Shown here: positions 8,628 through 18,170 of the stretch, piece after piece | Numbering within the stretch: the stretch's first letter is position 1 | Layout: every line of letters begins with the position of its first letter | Source: Fibrobacterota bacterium | Lineage (GTDB): Bacteria; Fibrobacterota; Fibrobacteria; UBA5070 | NCBI GenBank assembly: GCA_016715065.1 | Contig: JADKBN010000010.1 | Location: 62,001 to 126,000 of the forward strand | DNA: 64,000 bases | Reading direction: 5' to 3' | Translations under genes and position numbers: made by a program | The notes under the pieces: generated by a model | What the model was told of the DNA's origin: nothing | What the model saw: the letters and a program-made list of their open reading frames with translations, nothing else | The model's database searches: none

Positions 8628-11600
8628 TCAGTCCGCGAGCTTGACCGCTTCGTCCAGCTGCACGGAGGCCAACTGCGAGATTCCCTTGATCTCCTGGGTC
8701 ACACCGTAGAGCATGTCGGAAGCCGCCATGGTGCGCTTGTTGTGCGTGACCACGATGAACTGGGTCTGGTGGGAGAACTTGCGCAGAAGCTCCACGAAGC
8801 GCCCGATGTTGGCGTCGTCCAAAGGTGCGTCGACTTCGTCCATGATGCAGTAGGGCGAAGGACGGATCAGGTAGAGGGCAAACAGCAAGGCGGTTGCGGT
8901 CAAGGCGCGTTCGCCGCCGGACAGAAGCGAGATGGCCTGCATCTTCTTGCCGGTGGGGCGGGCATGGATATCGATGCGGGCCTCCAGCGGGTCGGCGTCC
9001 TGCTCCAGTTCCAGCTTGCCTTCGCCTCCACCGAACAGGGTGGAAAAAACGCTCTGGAAGTTGACGCGGACCTTCTCGAAGGTGTCCACGAACCGTTCCC
9101 GGGCCATCTTGTCCAAGCGCTTGATGGCGCGCTCCAGACTGTTTTTGGCCTTTTCCAGGTCGTCGCACTGCTTTTGGACCTCGTCCAGCCTGGCCTTTTC
9201 CTGCTCGTACTCTTCCAGGGCTTGTGGGTTGAGAGGGCCCAGGTTCTTGAGCTTGCCGCGCAACTCTTCGATTTCCTTGGGGGCGGTCTCGGGATCGAAT
9301 CCTTCCGGAGGTTCCGGAGGGTCTTCCTGGGCATCGAGATCGATCTCCCAAGTTTCGAAGGCGCGCTGGCGCAGGCGGTTGTCTTCTCCGGCGCCTTCCG
9401 CGCGGGCGAGGTCCGCCTGGTGGATGGCTTGGGAAAGTTCGTCGATCCGACGGGTATGCCCTTTGACTCCGGACAATTTCTCTTCCACGGCCAAGATGGC
9501 TGCGTCGTAGACTTCGCGGGCCTGGTCGCGGGCTCGTTGCACCTGGGTCAGTTCTTCACGGGCGCGGTCGGCCTGGGCTTCCAGGCCTTCCAGGATGCCG
9601 CGACGCTCCACTTCCTGGGAATCCAGGTTTTCCGATTCCACACGGGCGCGGTGGCGACGGTCGTCGGTTTCGTCCAGGTGGCGCTCGGCGTTTTCCGCCA
9701 AGGTTTCCAGACGTCGGACCTCGCCGGAAAGGCGGGCCACGGTGCGTTCGGCTTCGCGGATGGCCTCCTGCGATTCCTTGAGGTCGGCTTCGGCTTCGGA
9801 GCGGGCCTCTTCGGCGCGACGAGCGGCGCCTTCGCGGACGGTTTTTTCTTCCGACAGGGTTTCCACGCGCATGCGGGCTTGGTCCGCCCTTTCGCGCAGC
9901 GGGCGGGATTGGGGTTCCAGGATTTCCAGGCGTTGGCGCAGGGTCTCCAGGCGGTCGGAGGCTCCGCTGGCCTGGGCTTCCAGACGGCCCAGAGAGGTTT
10001 CAGCCTCGGACAATTCCCGTCTGGCAGAAGTGAGCTGGCGGTCGATTTCGCGCCAGCGGTCCTGGAGTTCGGCTCGCCTGGCGGTCCATTCCTCGCGGTC
10101 GGCTTGGGCGGATTCCAGCTCGGTCTCGGCTTGGGCCAGCTCGGTGCGGGAATCTTCCTGCGCCTGGTGTCGCGAGAGAAGCCCCATCGATTTGCCGGAT
10201 TTGCGTCCACCGGCCACCAGGCCGGAGCCGTGGGACCGGAACCCCGGACTGGCAAACCACAGATCTTGTCCACGGTGTTCGGCGGCCAGCCGCAATGCGG
10301 TCTCCTCGTCCTCCACCAGACAGATATTGCCCAACAGCAGTTCCACCGCAGGCTTGAAGGCGGAGTCGCATTCCACGAATTGGTGGGCCCAGCCGCGGAT
10401 TCCTGGACCGGACACGGCCGGAGACGGTGCGCGATGGGCGAGGGTATCCACCGGCAGCAGCACGGCGACGCCACCGGAATGTTCGGAGAGTCGGGCCAAG
10501 GCCTGTCGAGCGGCGTCGGAGCGGTCGGTGACCACGTACTGCAACGCGTCGCCCAGCACTTCTTCGATGCGTTCCAACACATCCGGCGAGGCGCGCAGCT
10601 GGTCGGCGAACAGTCCGCGGATTTCGCTCGAGCGATCCTTGTGGGAGAGGATCGCCTTGGCGCCGTCGCCCACTCCTTCCATGGATTTCGCGAGTTTTTC
10701 CAGGGTTTCCAAGCGGCTTCGCGCGCTGGCCCGGCGGGCTGCGGCTTGACGCTCGCGCTCCTGGGCCTGGTCGGCGCGACGTCCAGCGAGCTGGCCTTCT
10801 TCGGTGACCCGCTCCTTTTCGTGGTCCAGTCCTTCGGCGCGAGCCAAGGCGGATTCGCGGGTTTCCCGCAGGGAACCAAGGCGGGTGGCCATTTCCTCCG
10901 CGACGGTTTCGCCCAATTCCAGTTCTTCCCGGATGCGTTCTTCCTCGGTGGAAAGGCGCGATAGTTCGTTTTCCGCACGCAACAGATCGGCTTGGGCGCG
11001 ATTGAGGTCTTCCAGAAGCGACAGGCGTGCTTGGGCTTGCTCGGCCGCGCCTTCGCGGAAGGTGACCAGTCTCTCTTCGCGCAGGCGGCGTTCTTCCTGG
11101 GCGCGTTCCATGGCCTGCATTGCCTCTTGGCCCTGGTCGTTGGATTCTTCGATGCCGCGCCTTGCCACGGCCAGTTCTTCGCGGATGCGCACTTCCAGAT
11201 CCGCCAGACGCTGGAGTTCGTCGGCTAGGCGCTCGCGATTTTGGGACAAATGCAGCAGACCGTCTCGGGCGCGGAGACGTTCGCCTTCCAAAGCTTGGAG
11301 TTCTGCCCGGGCGTCGCCGAATTCCCGTTCCCGCTCGCGCAGATCCGATTCCAGTTTGGCCGCTTCCAGGCGCTGTTCGGCGGCACCAGCCTCCGCCACG
11401 GACATTTCCGAGCGCAACGTGTCGCACTCGTCTTTCCAATCGCGGATGCGGTGCTCGGACAAGCCCACCAACTCCTTGAGTTGGGCGCGGCGAAGCCGGA
11501 TCCAAGCCAGCTCCACTTCCCGCAAGCGGGAATTCAGACGCTTCCAGGTATCCACCTGTTTGGCTTGGCGCTCGAAGCTTGCCACGGAGCGACGCACGGC

Positions 11601-12191
11601 CGCGAGGTTCTCCGCGACGCGGGCCAGATCCTGGTCTGTCTTTTCGAACTGGCGGATCGCTTCCTTGCGCTGGGCGCGGTAGCGACTGATTCCGGCGGCT
11701 TCCTCGAACAGAATCCGTCGTTCTTCCGGTTTTTCCTGGACCAGGGTCATGACCTGGCCCTGTTCGATCACCGAGTAGGATGCCGCACCCAAGCCCGTGT
11801 CGTAGAACAGGTTTTGGATGTCGCGCAGGCGGCAGGGCTGGTTGTTGATCAGGTATTCCGAAGCGCCATCGCGGTAGGCCCGGCGGCTGATCATGATTTC
11901 GGAAAACTCGCTGGGAAGCACCCCTTTGTCGTTTTTCACGATCAAGGTGACCTCGGCCATGTTCAGCGGAGGGCGTTCGGAGGTGCCCGCGAAGATGACG
12001 TCTTCCATTTTCGCGCCGCGCAGGGCCTTGGCTCGCTGTTCGCCCAGCACCCACCGGATCGCGTCGATGATGTTGGACTTGCCGCATCCGTTCGGGCCCA
12101 CCACAGAAGTGATCCCGTCTCCCGGGAAGTTTACCTCTGTCTTGTTGGCGAAGCTTTTGAAGCCGAAGACGCGGAGCTTGGAGAGATACAT
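8628..12191 (-). CDS. smc: chromosome segregation protein SMC
   Basis: The condensin ATPase that organises and segregates the chromosome. Walker A GPNGCGKSN lies at residues 32-40 and the Q-loop region is LGEQRAKALRG. Two long coiled coils (about 165-500 and 680-1030) flank a hinge around 510-660. The ABC signature SGGERALTATALLF and Walker B YCIMDEVDAPLDDAN are near the C-terminus (about 1090-1125), and the switch SHQTQFIVVTHNKRTM follows. Length 1187 is normal. AAGGA precedes the ATG by five bases. ScpA and ScpB are not in the window. The downstream large outer-membrane protein is unrelated by family but shares the transcript. Confidence 0.97.
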   Translation of the reverse strand: MYLSKLRVFGFKSFANKTEVNFPGDGITSVVGPNGCGKSNIIDAIRWVLGEQRAKALRGAKMEDVIFAGTSERPPLNMAEVTLIVKNDKGVLPSEFSEIMISRRAYRDGASEYLINNQPCRLRDIQNLFYDTGLGAASYSVIEQGQVMTLVQEKPEERRILFEEAAGISRYRAQRKEAIRQFEKTDQDLARVAENLAAVRRSVASFERQAKQVDTWKRLNSRLREVELAWIRLRRAQLKELVGLSEHRIRDWKDECDTLRSEMSVAEAGAAEQRLEAAKLESDLREREREFGDARAELQALEGERLRARDGLLHLSQNRERLADELQRLADLEVRIREELAVARRGIEESNDQGQEAMQAMERAQEERRLREERLVTFREGAAEQAQARLSLLEDLNRAQADLLRAENELSRLSTEEERIREELELGETVAEEMATRLGSLRETRESALARAEGLDHEKERVTEEGQLAGRRADQAQERERQAAARRASARSRLETLEKLAKSMEGVGDGAKAILSHKDRSSEIRGLFADQLRASPDVLERIEEVLGDALQYVVTDRSDAARQALARLSEHSGGVAVLLPVDTLAHRAPSPAVSGPGIRGWAHQFVECDSAFKPAVELLLGNICLVEDEETALRLAAEHRGQDLWFASPGFRSHGSGLVAGGRKSGKSMGLLSRHQAQEDSRTELAQAETELESAQADREEWTARRAELQDRWREIDRQLTSARRELSEAETSLGRLEAQASGASDRLETLRQRLEILEPQSRPLRERADQARMRVETLSEEKTVREGAARRAEEARSEAEADLKESQEAIREAERTVARLSGEVRRLETLAENAERHLDETDDRRHRARVESENLDSQEVERRGILEGLEAQADRAREELTQVQRARDQAREVYDAAILAVEEKLSGVKGHTRRIDELSQAIHQADLARAEGAGEDNRLRQRAFETWEIDLDAQEDPPEPPEGFDPETAPKEIEELRGKLKNLGPLNPQALEEYEQEKARLDEVQKQCDDLEKAKNSLERAIKRLDKMARERFVDTFEKVRVNFQSVFSTLFGGGEGKLELEQDADPLEARIDIHARPTGKKMQAISLLSGGERALTATALLFALYLIRPSPYCIMDEVDAPLDDANIGRFVELLRKFSHQTQFIVVTHNKRTMAASDMLYGVTQEIKGISQLASVQLDEAVKLAD

Positions 12192-12217
12192 AGGTCCTTG
12201 TCGTTGCTCGAGTTAGC

Positions 12218-12244
12218 CTGGGAAAGGTACTCCACCTTTCCCAG
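12218..12244. repeat. perfect hairpin between smc and the upstream unknown gene
   Basis: CTGGGAAAGGT and ACCTTTCCCAG form an 11-bp perfect stem with a 5-base loop, in the 81-base gap upstream of smc. No T-tract follows on either strand, so it is more likely an operator or attenuator-type element than an intrinsic terminator. Function is unknown. Confidence 0.6.
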
Positions 12245-12272
12245 CTTAGGGCATACCCCCCTCCAAACAAGC

Positions 12273-12845
12273 TCAGTGCACGGGCGAACCTTCGAGGTGG
12301 CACAGACCCGCCTCGATTCCGGCAAGGCAGGACCACATGCACCCTGCCGCCAGGAAATCCAACGCCATGGCCCGATCGCCGGTGCTGGCCGCCGTGGCAA
12401 GACACCGGTTTTGGAATTGCACGAAGGCGTTTTCCACTTGCACATGCCAAGTGGCAAATTGTTCGGCCAGGGGGGATTCGACCAGAAACGGGGCATCCGG
12501 ATCCATCAGTCGGACGGCGTCGAGATCCACCCGCAGGCCGTCCTCGTCATCGGCGTGCATTTGGGAAGCCAGATCCAGCCCCAGCGCGAAGGCCACCACG
12601 AAGGCTTTCTGGAGGGTCGTGAAATTCCAAGGGGCGGGAGCAGGGGGGTGCTGGTGGATGACCGCTTCCATCAGATGCATGGAAATTTCGGAGGTCAGGG
12701 GAATGTCTTCGAATCCGTAGCCCAGCTCCGAAGTGAGCAGGATTCCTTCCTCCACGAAGGCCGGTAAAATGGTCACGGCGGTGGCGGAAACGATGTCCTC
12801 GGCGGTTTTGGGGTCCCTGTGATCCAGGCAAGATGGACGTTCCAT
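12273..12845 (-). CDS. conserved-type hypothetical protein (190 aa)
   Basis: No recognised domain. It is acidic and mostly helical, without signal peptide or membrane segment. Ala/Leu-rich helices cover about residues 85-190 and include two cysteines close together (GCMWSCLAG). AAGGAG eight bases before the ATG is a good ribosome site, which supports a real gene. It lies upstream of smc in the same direction but is separated from it by a hairpin. It is divergent from ribF. It could be a regulatory or housekeeping protein specific to this lineage; nothing in the sequence decides. Confidence 0.6.
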   Translation of the reverse strand: MERPSCLDHRDPKTAEDIVSATAVTILPAFVEEGILLTSELGYGFEDIPLTSEISMHLMEAVIHQHPPAPAPWNFTTLQKAFVVAFALGLDLASQMHADDEDGLRVDLDAVRLMDPDAPFLVESPLAEQFATWHVQVENAFVQFQNRCLATAASTGDRAMALDFLAAGCMWSCLAGIEAGLCHLEGSPVH

Positions 12846-12943
12846 GGTTGAGCTCCTTCGGATGGCAGGTGTAGGATCGGTTTGAGCCTTCTAGACTAGC
12901 AAAAACCAGCACTGGCGGCTTGCGGAGTACCTTTTGAACCGCC

Positions 12944-13903
12944 ATGCCGATCCTCCATCGAACCGTGCCTCCCGTCGACATCGACCAGCTTTACCGCCAT
13001 TTCCAGCCAGGGGGGTGTGTGGTGACCGTGGGAAACTTCGACGGAGTCCATCGCGGGCACCAACGATTGCTGGACGCCTCACAGGCCCGAGCCCGGGCGT
13101 TGTCGGTGCCGCTGGTCGGGATCACCTTCGAGCCCCATACCCGACATTTCCTGGATCCTCGCGGAGGACCGGAACTGTTGTCCACCTGGGTGGAGCGCCA
13201 AGTCCTGATGACCGAACACGGGGTGGATTTGCCTCTGACCTTGCGGTTTGAAGACGATGTCCGACGCTTGACGGCGGAGGAATTTTTGGATCTGCTGGTG
13301 GACGATCTCGGCGCGGTGGAACTTGTGCTGGGTTTCGATCATCGGTTTGGACGTGGGGGAGCGGGCACCGCCGAAGCCATCACGCCTTACTGCCAAAAGC
13401 GTGGCCTGGCGCTTTCCGTGGTGGGTGCGTTGGAACGCGAAGGGTTGCCGGTGTCCAGCACCAGCATCCGCAAAGCGATCCAAGAGTGGGGGACTTTCGC
13501 TGCGGCGGTGGATGCATTGGGCCATCCATGGAGCCTTTGGGGAGAAGTCGTGCGCGGGGACGGGCGCGGTCGAACCATCGGTTTTCCAACTGCCAACCTC
13601 GAACCGATCAATCCTCGCAAACTGATTCCAGCTTCCGGAGTGTATGCGGGGCATCTGATTTGGAACGGCGAAAAACACCCTGCGGTGGCCAATATCGGGA
13701 CCGCCCCCACCTTTCAGAGGGGAATTCGCGTGGTGGAGGTTCATTCTCTGGACGGAATTGGACCAGAATATGGCCAGATTTGCCGCCTCGATTTATACTT
13801 CCAGCTTCGTCAAGAATGCCGGTTCGAGTCACTCGACGCGCTGCGTGCCCAGATTGGGCATGATGCGGAAACAGCGCGAATCAAGGTCGCCACACTCCAG
13901 TGA
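12944..13903 (+). CDS. ribF: bifunctional riboflavin kinase / FAD synthetase
   Basis: Phosphorylates riboflavin to FMN and adenylates FMN to FAD. The N-terminal nucleotidyltransferase domain shows VGNFDGVHRGHQRLL (about residues 26-40), FEPHTRHF and the VLGFDHRFGRGGAG loop, with the ISSTSIRK-like signature as VSSTSIRKAI near 172. The C-terminal kinase domain has GDGRGRTIGFPTANL near 205 and ASGVYAGHL, then GTAPTF. Length 319 is typical. The ATG at 12944 lacks a clear Shine-Dalgarno. It leads the ribF-rpsO-pnp order known from many bacteria. Confidence 0.96.
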   Translation: MPILHRTVPPVDIDQLYRHFQPGGCVVTVGNFDGVHRGHQRLLDASQARARALSVPLVGITFEPHTRHFLDPRGGPELLSTWVERQVLMTEHGVDLPLTLRFEDDVRRLTAEEFLDLLVDDLGAVELVLGFDHRFGRGGAGTAEAITPYCQKRGLALSVVGALEREGLPVSSTSIRKAIQEWGTFAAAVDALGHPWSLWGEVVRGDGRGRTIGFPTANLEPINPRKLIPASGVYAGHLIWNGEKHPAVANIGTAPTFQRGIRVVEVHSLDGIGPEYGQICRLDLYFQLRQECRFESLDALRAQIGHDAETARIKVATLQ

Positions 13904-13963
13904 ACTTGGTGTGGCGGTAGATAGTGAGACGATGAGAGCGGCCGAGGAGAAAAAGGAAAAGAC

Positions 13964-14236
13964 ATGTCGACCATCACCGCTGAGAAGAAGCAAGAATTGA
14001 TCGGAAAATTTGGGGCAAAGCCCGCGAATTCCGGATCCACCGAGGTGCAGATCGCTCTGCTGACCGAGCGGATCACCAACCTGACCGAGCACGTCAAGGC
14101 CAACCCCAACGATGTACACAATCGTCGCGGGCTGCTGATCTTGGTGTCCAAGCGTCGTCGTCTGCTGGATTATCTGGCGAAGACAAACCTTGAGGGGTAC
14201 CGTGCGCTGATCAAGACCCTCGGCATCCGTCGCTGA
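13964..14236 (+). CDS. rpsO: 30S ribosomal protein S15
   Basis: Binds the central domain of 16S rRNA early in 30S assembly. The 90-residue protein has the standard sequence order: GKFGAKPANSGSTEVQIALLTERI, then HVKANPNDVHNRRGLLILVSKRRRLLDYL, then GYRALIKTLGIRR (quoted here in parts). AAAAGGAAAAGAC before the ATG is a good ribosome site. The 60-base gap after ribF may hold the autoregulatory leader known for rpsO in other bacteria; I cannot identify a pseudoknot by eye. pnp follows after 11 bases. Confidence 0.98.
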   Translation: MSTITAEKKQELIGKFGAKPANSGSTEVQIALLTERITNLTEHVKANPNDVHNRRGLLILVSKRRRLLDYLAKTNLEGYRALIKTLGIRR

Positions 14237-14247
14237 AGGGGGAGCAC

Positions 14248-16356
14248 ATGGGTCTACTCAACGACACCAAGAGGGAGGTCTCGATCGAGATCGCCCCGGG
14301 CAAAGTCATAACCATCCAGACCGGAAAACTTGCCAAGCAAGCACACGGTTCGGCGGTCGTTCGCTGCGGCGATACCATCGTCATGGTCACGGCTTGCGAG
14401 GGCAACCCCGCCGCGTTCGATTTCTTCCCGCTCACGGTGGAATACCGTGAAAGCGCCTGGTCCGCTGGTCGGATTCCAGGAGGCTATTTCAAGCGTGAAG
14501 GCAAACCGTCGGAAAAGGAAATCCTGACCTGCCGCGTCATCGATCGTCCGCTTCGCCCCTCGTTCCCTGACGGGTACAAGAACGAAGTCCAGGTCATCGG
14601 TACCGTCATTTCGGCTGACGACAAGAACGATCCGGACGTGCTGGGCCTGGTCGGTGGCGCTGCCGCCATCTGGCTCTCGCCACGTTTCCCGGTTTCCGAA
14701 CCGATCGCCGGTTGCCGCGTGATCATGGTGGATGGCGAGTTCATCGTCAATCCCACCTACCAGGAAACCGAACGCGCCGAGTTGGAAATGGTGATGGCGG
14801 CTTCCGAGAAGTCCATCTCCATGGTCGAAGGTGGCGCCTTCGAAGTTCCGGAAGAGAAGCTGATCGAAGCGATGGAAGTGGGCCATCAGGCCATTCGCAA
14901 GATCATCGCCGGCATCAAGCAGTTGCAAGCCGAGATGGGCATCGTGAAGAACCCCTGGACCGCTCCCGCCAAGGACGAAGCACTTTATGCTCGCGTCAAG
15001 GCGTTGGTGGAAGCCAAGTTCCTCGCGATCTTCCGTGGCAAGCACCCCAAGACCGTGCTGTATCCTGCGTTGGACGCCATCAAGGTCGAGGCCAAAGCCG
15101 CCCTTTCCGACATCGAAGACGTTGCGGTCCTCAAGACCGCCATGGCCTATCTCGATGACATCAAGCGCGACGCCATGCGCGAAGTGATCCTGACCGACGG
15201 AATCCGTCCCGACGGCCGCACCACGGATCAGACTCGCCAAGCCGAGTGCGAAGTCACCGTGTTGCCTCGTGCGCACGGTTCGGCACTGTTCCAGCGTGGA
15301 GAGACCTTGGGCCTCGTTTCGGCGACCCTGGGCACTCGCACGGACGAACAGCGCATCGACAGCTTGCGGGGCGAAACCTTCAAGAACTACATGCTGCACT
15401 ACAACTTCCCCCCGTACTCCGTGGGCGAAGTCAAGCGCGTGGGTTCCACCGGTCGTCGCGAAATCGGACATGGACACTTGGCCGAGCGTTCGCTCGCTCC
15501 AGTGCTTCCCACTCCGGACAGCTTCCCGTACACCTTGCGCATCGTCTCGGAAATCCTCGAGTCCAACGGTTCCTCCAGCATGGCTTCGGTCTGCGGTGGA
15601 TCGCTGGCGCTCATGGACGCCGGTGTGCCCATCAAGGAGCCCGTGGCCGGTATCGCCATGGGCCTGATCGCCGAAGGCAGCCGCATGGCCATCCTTTCGG
15701 ACATCACCGGAACCGAAGATCACTTGGGCGACATGGATTTCAAGATCTGTGGCACCACCCAAGGCATCACCGGCTTCCAGATGGACATCAAGCTGGATGA
15801 TGGCTTGCCCAAGGACGTCCTGCGCAAGGCCTTGGATCAGGCCCGTCAGGGTCGCGCCAACTTCTTGGTGGCCATGAACGCCGCGCTGTCGCAGAGCCGC
15901 AAGGAAATCTCGCAGTTCGCCCCTGCCATCTTGAGCCTGAAGATTCCGGAAGACAAGATCCGCGAACTCATCGGCCCAGGCGGCAAGGTCATCCGCGGAA
16001 TCCAGGAAGAGTCCGGAGCGGTCGTTAATGTTGATGATTCCGGCAACGTCACCATCTCCGCCGTCGTGCGCAAGGCGGGCCAGAAGGCCTACCGCATGAT
16101 CCAGGAAATGATGATGGAAGCCGAAGTCGGCAAGACCTACCCCAATGCCAAGGTGAAGTCCATCACGAGCTTCGGCGCGTTCGTGGAATTCCTCCCCGGC
16201 AAGGAAGGCCTCGTGCACATCTCCGAGCTGGAAAATCGTCGCGTGGAGAAAGTGGAAGACGTCGTGGCTCTGGGCGACCAGATCAGCGTCAAGTGCATCG
16301 GCATCGACGGACAGGGCAAGGTTCGCCTGTCCCGCAAGGCCACTCTCGGCGAGTGA
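14248..16356 (+). CDS. pnp: polyribonucleotide nucleotidyltransferase (PNPase)
   Basis: 3'-5' phosphorolytic exoribonuclease of the RNA degradosome. Two RNase PH domains are present: the first about residues 10-145 (FFPLTVEYRESAWSAGRIPG), the second about 320-545 with RGETLGLVSATLGT, the FPPYSVGEVKRVGSTGRREIG-type substrate loop and a DITGTEDHLGDMDFK metal site. A KH domain (IRELIGPGGKVIRGIQEESG, about 570) and an S1 domain (GAFVEFLPGKEGLVHISEL, about 640) close the protein. Length 702 is normal. GGGAG precedes the ATG. Co-transcription with rpsO is expected, as in other bacteria where RNase III and PNPase control the transcript. Confidence 0.98.
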   Translation: MGLLNDTKREVSIEIAPGKVITIQTGKLAKQAHGSAVVRCGDTIVMVTACEGNPAAFDFFPLTVEYRESAWSAGRIPGGYFKREGKPSEKEILTCRVIDRPLRPSFPDGYKNEVQVIGTVISADDKNDPDVLGLVGGAAAIWLSPRFPVSEPIAGCRVIMVDGEFIVNPTYQETERAELEMVMAASEKSISMVEGGAFEVPEEKLIEAMEVGHQAIRKIIAGIKQLQAEMGIVKNPWTAPAKDEALYARVKALVEAKFLAIFRGKHPKTVLYPALDAIKVEAKAALSDIEDVAVLKTAMAYLDDIKRDAMREVILTDGIRPDGRTTDQTRQAECEVTVLPRAHGSALFQRGETLGLVSATLGTRTDEQRIDSLRGETFKNYMLHYNFPPYSVGEVKRVGSTGRREIGHGHLAERSLAPVLPTPDSFPYTLRIVSEILESNGSSSMASVCGGSLALMDAGVPIKEPVAGIAMGLIAEGSRMAILSDITGTEDHLGDMDFKICGTTQGITGFQMDIKLDDGLPKDVLRKALDQARQGRANFLVAMNAALSQSRKEISQFAPAILSLKIPEDKIRELIGPGGKVIRGIQEESGAVVNVDDSGNVTISAVVRKAGQKAYRMIQEMMMEAEVGKTYPNAKVKSITSFGAFVEFLPGKEGLVHISELENRRVEKVEDVVALGDQISVKCIGIDGQGKVRLSRKATLGE

Positions 16357-16360
16357 TCCT

Positions 16361-16434
16361 GAATCCTCCGCTTTGCGGAGGATTCACTGATTTCATGGCC
16401 TCCGTTCCGGCAACCCCGGGGCGGAGGTTTTTTC
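16361..16434 (+). terminator. tandem terminator hairpins after pnp
   Basis: The first hairpin is GAATCCTCCGC/GCGGAGGATTC at 16361-16385. The second is CCTCCG/CGGAGG with an inner CCGG pair at 16399-16427, followed by a run of six T. The second is a good intrinsic terminator; the first may act on the opposite strand or add stability to the 3' end. Confidence 0.85.
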
Positions 16435-16461
16435 GTTGGGATAATCGAGCGGAACCCGTCG

Positions 16462-18048
16462 TCAGGGAACGACGAGGAGCCTGGTGGACCCTTTGCCGTA
16501 ATCTCCCCACCACCGCGCGAAGAGGAGTCCATGCTTGGGCCGGCCAGCGATTCCTGGCTTCCAGAGAGGCTCGCCACGCCAAGCGGATTCGCGATGAAAG
16601 ACAAGTTGACCTGTGGCGTCAGAGACTTCCACTCCCAAGTGGCTCCCAAGGATGGCGGAGGAGGCGCTGAAGCGCAATACACCTTGGCTCCAAGTCAGCT
16701 GCGGGCGATTGGCGAAGGTGGAAGGAGTCCCGCCGGGTTGTAAAAAAGATTGGATTTCCGTGATCCTTCTCAGATCAGGAAGTCCCGCACCCAACTGGAG
16801 GTCAAGCTGAGGCCACAAATGGCCTGAGTGGAAAATTTTCAACCGAATCTCGTTGGCCGACAGCTTTGGATCCAAGACTTGTCTTGCCAGGGCGGCGAGT
16901 CCAGCAACGAGGGGCGCCGCCACGGATGTTCCTTGCGTTTCCGTTCGGTCGTTGATTCCTGGACCTGACGCAACTGGAACGGAGCATCCGAACGCCGAGA
17001 CATCGGGCTTTTGGCGCCCATCGGCTGTCGGACCCCAACTGGGTGTCCAGGTTTTTGAACAACGCCTCAAGGTTCCATCGATGGCGCCAACAGCAAGGAC
17101 GGAATCCGCATCCGCTGGTGACCCGATGGATCGCCCTCCTTCATTGCCTGCATTGCCTTCGTTTCCGACCGATACCACCACGATGGCCCCGTGTCGGACA
17201 GCCGCCGTCGCGGCGCGCGAAGCTACTAAGGTTCGGCCGTCGTAGTCCTCCCAAGGGTGGATAGTAACGGAATTGTTGGCATCAAAAAAACGGTAACCCA
17301 GCGAGACGGAGATCACGTCGGCGCCTTTGTCTACCGCTCGAACCAGGGCTGCCGCCAGGTTGTCTTCTTCTTGCGTGGATTCGGAGGCGGCGTCCTCGGC
17401 CCTATACAGCAGAAAGTGCGCCGCGGGAGCGATGCCCGGGAGGCCTTCCCAGGAACTTCCGATCAGGCTGGTCGTGGACGTTCCATGGACATCCGACCAA
17501 TCCGACTCCTTTCGGTCCCACGGATCGGGTGTATTCGCCACGAAATCGAAGGTATCCTGGATGGACATTCCGGCAAAGGCCAAATGGTTGCGCACGAATT
17601 TTCCATCGATGACCGCGATGGTTGTTCCCGCACCCGGAGCTTGGTTTTTGGATTTAGCCAGCCATTCACGGACCGGTTCAATGCCCATGGTGTCCCAAAT
17701 GGCCTTGATGGCGATGGTGAATGGATCCACACCAGTGGAGCGGGCTGATCGGGCTGCCACAGGAAGATTGCGAGCGATTTTGGCCGTTGCGACAGGCCCC
17801 GCATCCGTTACGCAAGCGGGAAGCACCCCATTCGGCCCGGGGATCGCCGAGATTTTGTTTTCCCACTTGTAGGCATGGCGCAGGGTCCAGCCGCGAGTTT
17901 TCAGCGAATCCAGCAAATCTTCGCGCAACGGTGCGCTTTCCCACTCGATGGAGCCTCGAGGCGGAGCGTGGGGGCCCTTGTCGCACAGCTGCAGCCAGCG
18001 AGCGTCGCCAGATGCGAAGAGGGACATGGAAAGGAAAAGCGAAAGCAC
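16462..18048 (-). CDS. secreted subtilisin-like serine protease (S8) with C-terminal sorting-type tail
   Basis: The N-terminal hydrophobic stretch (MLSLFLSMSLFAS) is a probable signal peptide. The subtilase domain covers about residues 105-405 with Asp148 (TIAVIDGK, lacking the usual DTG), His188 (DVHGTSTTS), oxyanion Asn296 (VVSVGNEGNAG) and Ser375 (TQGTSVAAPLVAG). The last 75 residues form a beta-rich domain (VLRFSASSAIL ... HLGVEVSDATGQLVFHR ... STRLLVVP) like type IX secretion sorting domains of the FCB group. The GTG start lies six bases after a TAGAAT box on the minus strand, so the message may be leaderless; an ATG seven codons further is the alternative. The gene converges on pnp. Confidence 0.88.
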   Translation of the reverse strand: MLSLFLSMSLFASGDARWLQLCDKGPHAPPRGSIEWESAPLREDLLDSLKTRGWTLRHAYKWENKISAIPGPNGVLPACVTDAGPVATAKIARNLPVAARSARSTGVDPFTIAIKAIWDTMGIEPVREWLAKSKNQAPGAGTTIAVIDGKFVRNHLAFAGMSIQDTFDFVANTPDPWDRKESDWSDVHGTSTTSLIGSSWEGLPGIAPAAHFLLYRAEDAASESTQEEDNLAAALVRAVDKGADVISVSLGYRFFDANNSVTIHPWEDYDGRTLVASRAATAAVRHGAIVVVSVGNEGNAGNEGGRSIGSPADADSVLAVGAIDGTLRRCSKTWTPSWGPTADGRQKPDVSAFGCSVPVASGPGINDRTETQGTSVAAPLVAGLAALARQVLDPKLSANEIRLKIFHSGHLWPQLDLQLGAGLPDLRRITEIQSFLQPGGTPSTFANRPQLTWSQGVLRFSASSAILGSHLGVEVSDATGQLVFHRESAWRGEPLWKPGIAGRPKHGLLFARWWGDYGKGSTRLLVVP

Positions 18049-18117
18049 CCCTATATTCTAGTTACCTGAGGCCGTTGCGTTTTTGCTTTCGTGGGGTCAT
18101 TTTCCACGGAAAATATT

Positions 18118-18154
18118 GGCGGCCGGGAACCCATCCTCCCCTTGCACCTCGAGG
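18118..18154 (+). repeat. short direct repeat, copy 1
   Basis: GGCGGCCGGGAACCCATCCT opens a 37-base segment that recurs with two changes at 19616-19652. Both copies sit outside the Rpn genes, in the same orientation, and next to the composite repeats. They may mark the borders of a duplicated unit. Confidence 0.7.
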
Positions 18155-18170
18155 GCATGCCTCTATTTAA

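Noticed and set aside
8742..10964. 740-codon open frame opposite smc
   Set aside because: Antisense of the SMC coiled coil. High GC leaves reverse frames open, and no motif is present.
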